This document shows positions 5,496 to 9,290 of a DNA stretch of 9,290 bases, piece by piece (the stretch's first letter is position 1; each line of letters begins with the position of its first letter). The translations under genes and the position numbers were made by a program. Source of the stretch: an uncultured Bacteroidota bacterium (GTDB taxonomy: Bacteria; Bacteroidota; Bacteroidia; Chitinophagales; Chitinophagaceae); the NCBI GenBank assembly GCA_946887345.1, contig CAMPKR010000075.1, forward strand, positions 1 to 9,290, given 5' to 3'. Below the pieces are notes generated by a model. The model searched no databases, was not told the DNA's origin, and worked only from the letters and a program-made list of their open reading frames with translations.

Positions 5496-6629
5496 TCAGA
5501 GGCCCAGCCCCACACCAAATTCAATGAACTCCGCCTGGATCTTGTGGCATTTCAGCATGGAGTAGACACACAGCTCCTTAATGGGGCCCATTTCGTTCTG
5601 AACTACGTAGAAATTATAGCCCAGCTTCTGGTAATACAGCCCGTTTGTCAGGTAGGCCTGTTTTAAATAAAAGCCCAGCTGCAATACAAAGCCAAAACGC
5701 CCCATCAGGAATTCATTGCCTATATAAGCGGCACTCTTCCAGGCATGCTTGCCTTCCTCTCCTACATTTACCTCGTTATTCTTCATAAAGGCTACCAGGG
5801 AGTTGTGGTAGGAATAGTCGAGCCCCAGGTAAGCCTTGTTCCGGCTGGCGTAGCGTTTGCTCACAAATACTGATGTAGTATATACAGGATATGTTGGCCC
5901 GTTGGGAGCATTGAGCTCATTGGCCGAGAACCCCAGCCTTGCCTGGAAGAGCCAGCGATTCTTCAGAGGCGTCAACTCTTTCTTTATTTTTTCCGGATTA
6001 TCCCCGGCCGGAAAAAATCTTAGCCCGATATGCGCACCATACATATTCACTCCAAGATTCGGTTGCCGCCAGGCCCCGTCCGATATGTGGGTAAAATTGC
6101 CTCCCAGGGTTATGGCCCACTGATTATCGATCTTATAGCGAAGATCGGTAGCGAACATGGTAAAGTTGTTCATGTGGCTGCCTACAGCATTGTTAATGGT
6201 ATCCCAGGTGGGCACCCGCTCATAAAAATTAGTGACAAAACCTGCGCCCAGCCCGAATTTAAACGTCCATTCAAGTTTTTTGCCTCGTACTATGGGTATC
6301 TGCAAAACCGGGTAAAGACCAATACACTTACCATACACAGAATCCATTCCGTAGTCTGTATAAGTTATTCCTAGCCCTACCAGGGGATAATGCCTGCGTT
6401 GTTGCCAGTCCTTGCGTCCGGCTGTCTGTTGCAACAGGTTGATATCTATTCCTGAGGAGTAAGAAGGAACGGGGCCTTTGAATTTAGCAGAGTGCTTGAA
6501 TATCTTGCCGCCTATATAACTGGCCTCAACGCCATAACCCACCCAGGGATCTTTTTCCTGAGCAAGGGTGGTAAGACAAAAAAATAGTAGGAAGCTAGCC
6601 GAAAACGCCAGCCTGTATCTCTTTAGCAC
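5496..6629 (-). CDS. PagL-like outer-membrane acyloxyacyl hydrolase / lipid A deacylase family protein
   Basis: This encodes 377 residues with a signal peptide (MLKRYR, hydrophobic to about 20, then TTLAQ, cleavage near 23-24). The rest has aromatic and glycine-rich amphipathic strands typical of an outer-membrane beta-barrel, for example GLGITYTDYG, FKFGLGAGFVTN and WAITLGGNFTHISDG. The core FTHISDGAWRQPNLGVN carries H181-x-S183, matching the His-x-Ser of the PagL lipid A 3-O-deacylase active site. The family's third residue, a Glu about 12 residues after the Ser, would fall on N195, so activity is uncertain. Bacteroidota homologues of this size are usually annotated as acyloxyacyl hydrolases. 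The start is GTG (6627-6629): an in-frame stop lies six codons upstream, no earlier ATG exists, and an AAAGGA lies about 11 nt before it. A plain structural barrel is the alternative. It is followed 150 bp later by pyrG, probably without functional linkage. Confidence 0.65.
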   Translation of the reverse strand: MLKRYRLAFSASFLLFFCLTTLAQEKDPWVGYGVEASYIGGKIFKHSAKFKGPVPSYSSGIDINLLQQTAGRKDWQQRRHYPLVGLGITYTDYGMDSVYGKCIGLYPVLQIPIVRGKKLEWTFKFGLGAGFVTNFYERVPTWDTINNAVGSHMNNFTMFATDLRYKIDNQWAITLGGNFTHISDGAWRQPNLGVNMYGAHIGLRFFPAGDNPEKIKKELTPLKNRWLFQARLGFSANELNAPNGPTYPVYTTSVFVSKRYASRNKAYLGLDYSYHNSLVAFMKNNEVNVGEEGKHAWKSAAYIGNEFLMGRFGFVLQLGFYLKQAYLTNGLYYQKLGYNFYVVQNEMGPIKELCVYSMLKCHKIQAEFIEFGVGLGL

Positions 6630-6709
6630 GGTTACAAATGTCCTTTAACGGTTAAAAATAGGAATGATTTGCTAATAAACTTAAATGGCAGGGCTTAGGG
6701 CCTTTTATA

Positions 6710-6717
6710 TACCTTTG
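6710..6717 (+). promoter_or_regulatory. -7 box abutting the DUF502 start codon
   Basis: TACCTTTG is a full match to TAnnTTTG and ends only 4 nt before the ATG at 6722. If used, transcription would start at or just inside the start codon and give a leaderless mRNA. No TTG is found about 20 nt upstream (TGG at 6686-6688 is the nearest), so use of this box is unproven. Confidence 0.35.
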
Positions 6718-6721
6718 CGCC

Positions 6722-7312
6722 ATGCGCCGCTTAGCTGCAATACTTTTTCGATCGTTTCTGCAGGGCCTGCTCATTCTCAGCCCAATCGCCATAACTGCTT
6801 ATGTTATTTATACGGTCTTCGACAGCGTAGACCGTCTTCTGCCTTATTTTCCCCGCGGACTCGGTTTTCTTTCAGTAGTAGCCCTGGTTACGGTAGTTGG
6901 CTACCTGGGTACCCGCCTCTTTGTCGGGCGCCTGCTTTTCGATGCCTTCAATCACCTGATGGAGCATACGCCGGGGATCAAATACATCTATTCTTCTATC
7001 AAAGACGTGCTTGATTCCTTCGTTGGTGATAAGAAAAAATTCAATAAAGCTGTATGGTTAAGAACCAGCATCACTCCTGAACTCTGGCGCATAGGCTTTG
7101 TCACTCAAAGTGATCTCAGCGACCTGGATATGGCAGAAAGCGTTGCTGTATACCTGCCGCACTCATACGCCATATCGGGCTGGGTGGTAGTTACTACTGC
7201 CGACAACATTAAGCCGGTAGAAGGCATGAGCTCTGCCGAAGCGATGAAATTTGCCGTGAGCGGTGGCATTACCCGCCACGTAGATGACAAGCATGACAAG
7301 AACCACAACTAA
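6722..7312 (+). CDS. DUF502 family inner-membrane protein
   Basis: This 196-residue protein belongs to the DUF502 family, whose biochemical role I cannot state. There are two membrane segments, about residues 12-33 (SFLQGLLILSPIAITAYVIYTV) and 46-68 (GLGFLSVVALVTVVGYLGTRLFV). A soluble domain follows. Family-typical stretches are HTPGIKYIYSSIKDVLDSF (82-100), ITPELWRIGFVT (about 107-118), YLPHSYAISGWVVVTT (about 144-159) and SSAEAMKFAVSGGI (about 170-183). The C-terminus (HVDDKHDKNHN) is charged and His/Lys/Asp-rich. The start is supported because the N-terminal RSFLQGLL...P pattern begins within ten residues, as in relatives. A perfect -7 box ends 4 nt upstream, raising the possibility of a leaderless transcript. 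Its 3' end overlaps serC by 20-29 nt in another frame, so the two are very likely co-transcribed and translationally coupled, although DUF502 has no known link to serine synthesis. Confidence 0.88.
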   Translation: MRRLAAILFRSFLQGLLILSPIAITAYVIYTVFDSVDRLLPYFPRGLGFLSVVALVTVVGYLGTRLFVGRLLFDAFNHLMEHTPGIKYIYSSIKDVLDSFVGDKKKFNKAVWLRTSITPELWRIGFVTQSDLSDLDMAESVAVYLPHSYAISGWVVVTTADNIKPVEGMSSAEAMKFAVSGGITRHVDDKHDKNHN

Positions 7313-8375
7313 ACATACCATCAACTTTGGTTCAGGACCTGCCGCCCTGCCTGCAGAAGTGTTGCAGCAGGCTTCAGAAGCGATTGTCAGCTATAACAAT
7401 ACGGGACTCTCCATACTGGAAATACCACACCGGGGTAAGCTCTTTTCAGCAATATTGGAGGAAAGCAAGCAACTGGTCCGCGACATCTGTGGCATAGGCA
7501 GCGACTATGAAGTGCTCTGGCTGCCCGGTGGAGGCCGGTTGCAATTTTCTATGATACCCATGAATTTCCTGGGAGAAAGAGAAACAGCAGGATATATAGA
7601 TAGTGGTCACTGGTCGGCCGAAGCGATGGAGTATGCCGAATACTACGGCAAAGTGCAGTTGCTGGCTAGTAGCAAAGACAGTAGCTACAAAAGTCTGCCG
7701 CAACTTCCTGCACAATATCCTGATGACCTCGCCTATGTGCACTACACTACCAATAATACCATATTCGGCACACAGTGGAATGAAGCACCCAAAACTTCCG
7801 CGCCGCTGATTGCTGATATGAGCAGCGATATACTCAGCAAGCGGACCAACTATAGCAGGTACGCGATGTTCTATGCCTGTGCCCAAAAAAACATTGGCCC
7901 CGCCGGCGTTGCCCTTGCCGTTATACACAAGGATTTGCTGGCAAAAAGCAAACGGGAGCTTCAGCCCATGATGAGCTATGCAGCGCATGCGGCAAAGAAC
8001 TCGGTGTTAAACACGCCTCCTGTTTTCGCAATCTATACCTCTATGCTTAAACTACGTTGGACGAAGGCAAAGGGCATTGCAGCCATAGAAAAGGAAAACG
8101 AAGAAAAGGCAGGGCTTTTGTATGCTGAGCTGGAAAGAAACAGTGCTTTTACCCTGCGGGTCGCAGAAGCTGCGCACAGAAGCAAAATGAATGTATGTTT
8201 CAATGCCAAAGACGCCGCAACTGAAAATGCCTTTGTAGCTTTGTGCGCCCAACACAACATCACAGGTATTGAAGGGCACCGAACTGTGGGCGGACTGAGG
8301 GTTTCGCTTTATAATGCAGTAACAACCGACCAGGTAAAAGCCCTGGTGAACGTAATGAAAGAATTTGAAAAATAG
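7284..8375 (+). CDS. serC: Phosphoserine aminotransferase
   Basis: This PLP enzyme converts 3-phosphohydroxypyruvate plus glutamate to O-phospho-L-serine plus 2-oxoglutarate, the second step of serine synthesis (and, in some bacteria, a step in PLP synthesis). It is 363 residues, close to the E. coli length. Motifs in order: INFGSGPAALP at the N-terminus; ILEIPHRGK with the substrate-binding HRGK; GGGRLQF with the PLP-phosphate loop; ADMSSDI with the PLP-binding Asp; AQKNIGPAG with the Schiff-base lysine K202; NTPPVFAIY; and GHRTVGGLRVSLYNA at the C-terminus. All expected residues are present. Two in-frame ATGs (7284 and 7293) are both possible starts. The second would make the lysine residue 199 and reduces the overlap with the DUF502 gene from 29 to 20 nt. 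The next gene begins 16 bp after the stop, so the three plus-strand genes probably form one operon. SerA and SerB are not in the window. Confidence 0.96.
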   Translation: MTSMTRTTTKHTINFGSGPAALPAEVLQQASEAIVSYNNTGLSILEIPHRGKLFSAILEESKQLVRDICGIGSDYEVLWLPGGGRLQFSMIPMNFLGERETAGYIDSGHWSAEAMEYAEYYGKVQLLASSKDSSYKSLPQLPAQYPDDLAYVHYTTNNTIFGTQWNEAPKTSAPLIADMSSDILSKRTNYSRYAMFYACAQKNIGPAGVALAVIHKDLLAKSKRELQPMMSYAAHAAKNSVLNTPPVFAIYTSMLKLRWTKAKGIAAIEKENEEKAGLLYAELERNSAFTLRVAEAAHRSKMNVCFNAKDAATENAFVALCAQHNITGIEGHRTVGGLRVSLYNAVTTDQVKALVNVMKEFEK

Positions 8376-8391
8376 AATAAGCTAAAGATAC

Positions 8392-9290
8392 ATGGCAAAG
8401 ATCATCCCTTTTAAAGGCCTGAGGCCGAAGAAAGAAATAGCACCACTGATGGCCACTCTACCTTACGATGTGGTAAGTGTAGCAGAAGCAAGGCAATTCA
8501 GGAAAGACCCTTACAACTTCTATCACGTTACCCGCTCGGAGATAGACCTTAATGAAAATGTAGACGTGCATAGCATGCAGGTATACGAAAAAGCCAAGGA
8601 AACACTGGATCAGTGGATGGCCGATAAGGTGATGGTGCAGGATAACGAGCCCTGCTACTACATTTACGAACTTGAAATGAATGGCCGTTCACAAACCGGG
8701 CTGATCTGTGGTTCTTCCTGCGATGACTATTTCAACGGCGTGATAAAAAAACACGAATTCACCCGCCCTGAAAAAGAACTGGACCGGATCAACCATATAA
8801 AAACAACTCGTGCCCAAACAGGAATCGTATTCCTGGCCTACAAAGACCATGAGGATGTGCAGGAGATCATCAGCAACTGGAAAAGTAGTCACCGGCCGGA
8901 AAACGATTTCAAGTCGGAAGATGGTATACGCCATACTTTCTGGGTGATCGACGACTATGCTAAGGTTTCTCTCATTAGCCGGCTTTTTGAAGAAGAAGTG
9001 CCTGCTACTTATATAGCAGATGGTCATCACCGTGCAGCTTCAGCAGGCAAGGTTTGCCAGGAGATGCGCGATAACGGCATGTACATAACAGGAGATGAAT
9101 CTTTCAATTACTTCATTACTGCTATTTTCCCGGAGAGCCAGCTGGCCATACTGGACTATAACCGGGTAGTAAAGGACCTGAACGGCATGACGGCGGATGG
9201 CTTTGTGGAAGCTCTGAAAAAAGATTTTGACGTTGAAAAGGTTACTGAACAATATAAACCGAAAGTCGCACACGAGTTTGGCATGTATAT
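8392..9290 (+). CDS. DUF1015 family protein (COG4198), C-terminal part outside window
   Basis: The reading frame opens at the ATG at 8392 and stays open for 299 codons to the right edge, so the stop is not seen. The family is typically about 400-450 residues. Recognisable DUF1015 features are the N-terminus MAKIIPFKGLRPKKEIAP, then TLPYDVVS (near 22-29) and NFYHVTRSEID (near 42-52). HEFTRPEKELDRINHIKTTRAQTG follows near 124-147, and the signature ADGHHR lies at 209-214, followed by AASAG. No signal peptide or membrane segment is visible, so the protein is probably cytoplasmic. The function is not established to my knowledge. Its position 16 bp after serC suggests a role in serine or phosphoserine metabolism. 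The DGHHR motif recalls the active-site motif of ParB/sulfiredoxin-fold free serine kinases (SerK, SbnI), but that comparison is from memory and is inference only. Confidence 0.85.
   Translation, partial: MAKIIPFKGLRPKKEIAPLMATLPYDVVSVAEARQFRKDPYNFYHVTRSEIDLNENVDVHSMQVYEKAKETLDQWMADKVMVQDNEPCYYIYELEMNGRSQTGLICGSSCDDYFNGVIKKHEFTRPEKELDRINHIKTTRAQTGIVFLAYKDHEDVQEIISNWKSSHRPENDFKSEDGIRHTFWVIDDYAKVSLISRLFEEEVPATYIADGHHRAASAGKVCQEMRDNGMYITGDESFNYFITAIFPESQLAILDYNRVVKDLNGMTADGFVEALKKDFDVEKVTEQYKPKVAHEFGMY

Noticed and set aside
5490..5501. CTCT-GAAA-AGAG hairpin at the end of the PagL-like gene as a terminator
   Set aside because: The stem is only 4 bp and no T-run follows.
7446..7988. A 180-residue minus-strand frame inside serC
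   Set aside because: It is an antisense shadow of serC, whose catalytic motifs are intact across the same bases.
8689..9273. Minus-strand frames of 113 and 77 residues at the right edge
   Set aside because: They oppose the open DUF1015 frame, which carries the family motifs; they are shadows.

Overview
The window looks like a chromosomal segment from a member of the Bacteroidota, probably a Chitinophagaceae-like relative. The evidence is indirect: several proteins are typical of that phylum (PagL-like outer-membrane protein, lipocalin-like lipoprotein, DUF502 and DUF1015 proteins, the GGVTSSLGKG form of CTP synthase). Clear Shine-Dalgarno sites are mostly absent, and several upstream regions carry the Bacteroidota -7 box TAnnTTTG. 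Most of the content is housekeeping. No transposon, integrase, phage gene, CRISPR array, tRNA or rRNA was seen.

Layout. Positions 1-2041 hold four genes on the minus strand: in transcription order, an unrecognised lipoprotein, a lipocalin-like lipoprotein, a small secreted Arg/Ser-rich protein, and the N-terminal part of an isoaspartyl peptidase/L-asparaginase that leaves the window at base 1. Divergent from these, murI (glutamate racemase) runs on the plus strand from 2168 to 2992. It converges on pyrG (CTP synthase, minus, 5345-3693), which has its own promoter. Upstream of pyrG on the same strand is a PagL-like outer-membrane protein with a GTG start. Divergent from that, a plus-strand cluster contains a DUF502 membrane protein, serC (phosphoserine aminotransferase) and a DUF1015 protein that runs off the right end. 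The last three are tightly packed (29-nt overlap, then a 16-nt gap) and probably form one operon.

The main unexplained region is the 700-bp gap between murI and pyrG. After the pyrG terminator it holds three similar units, all reading on the minus strand. Each has a promoter-like -7 box, then GAGAGAAA, then TGGTTAA 26-28 nt further on, then a GC-rich hairpin and a T-run. Each predicted transcript is about 90-100 nt. I interpret them as a tandem array of related small RNAs of a family I do not recognise; this rests on sequence pattern alone.

Functionally, murI supplies D-glutamate for peptidoglycan, pyrG supplies CTP, serC makes O-phosphoserine, and the PagL-like protein may trim lipid A. The DUF1015 protein beside serC carries an ADGHHR motif and is a candidate for an uncharacterised role in serine or phosphoserine metabolism.
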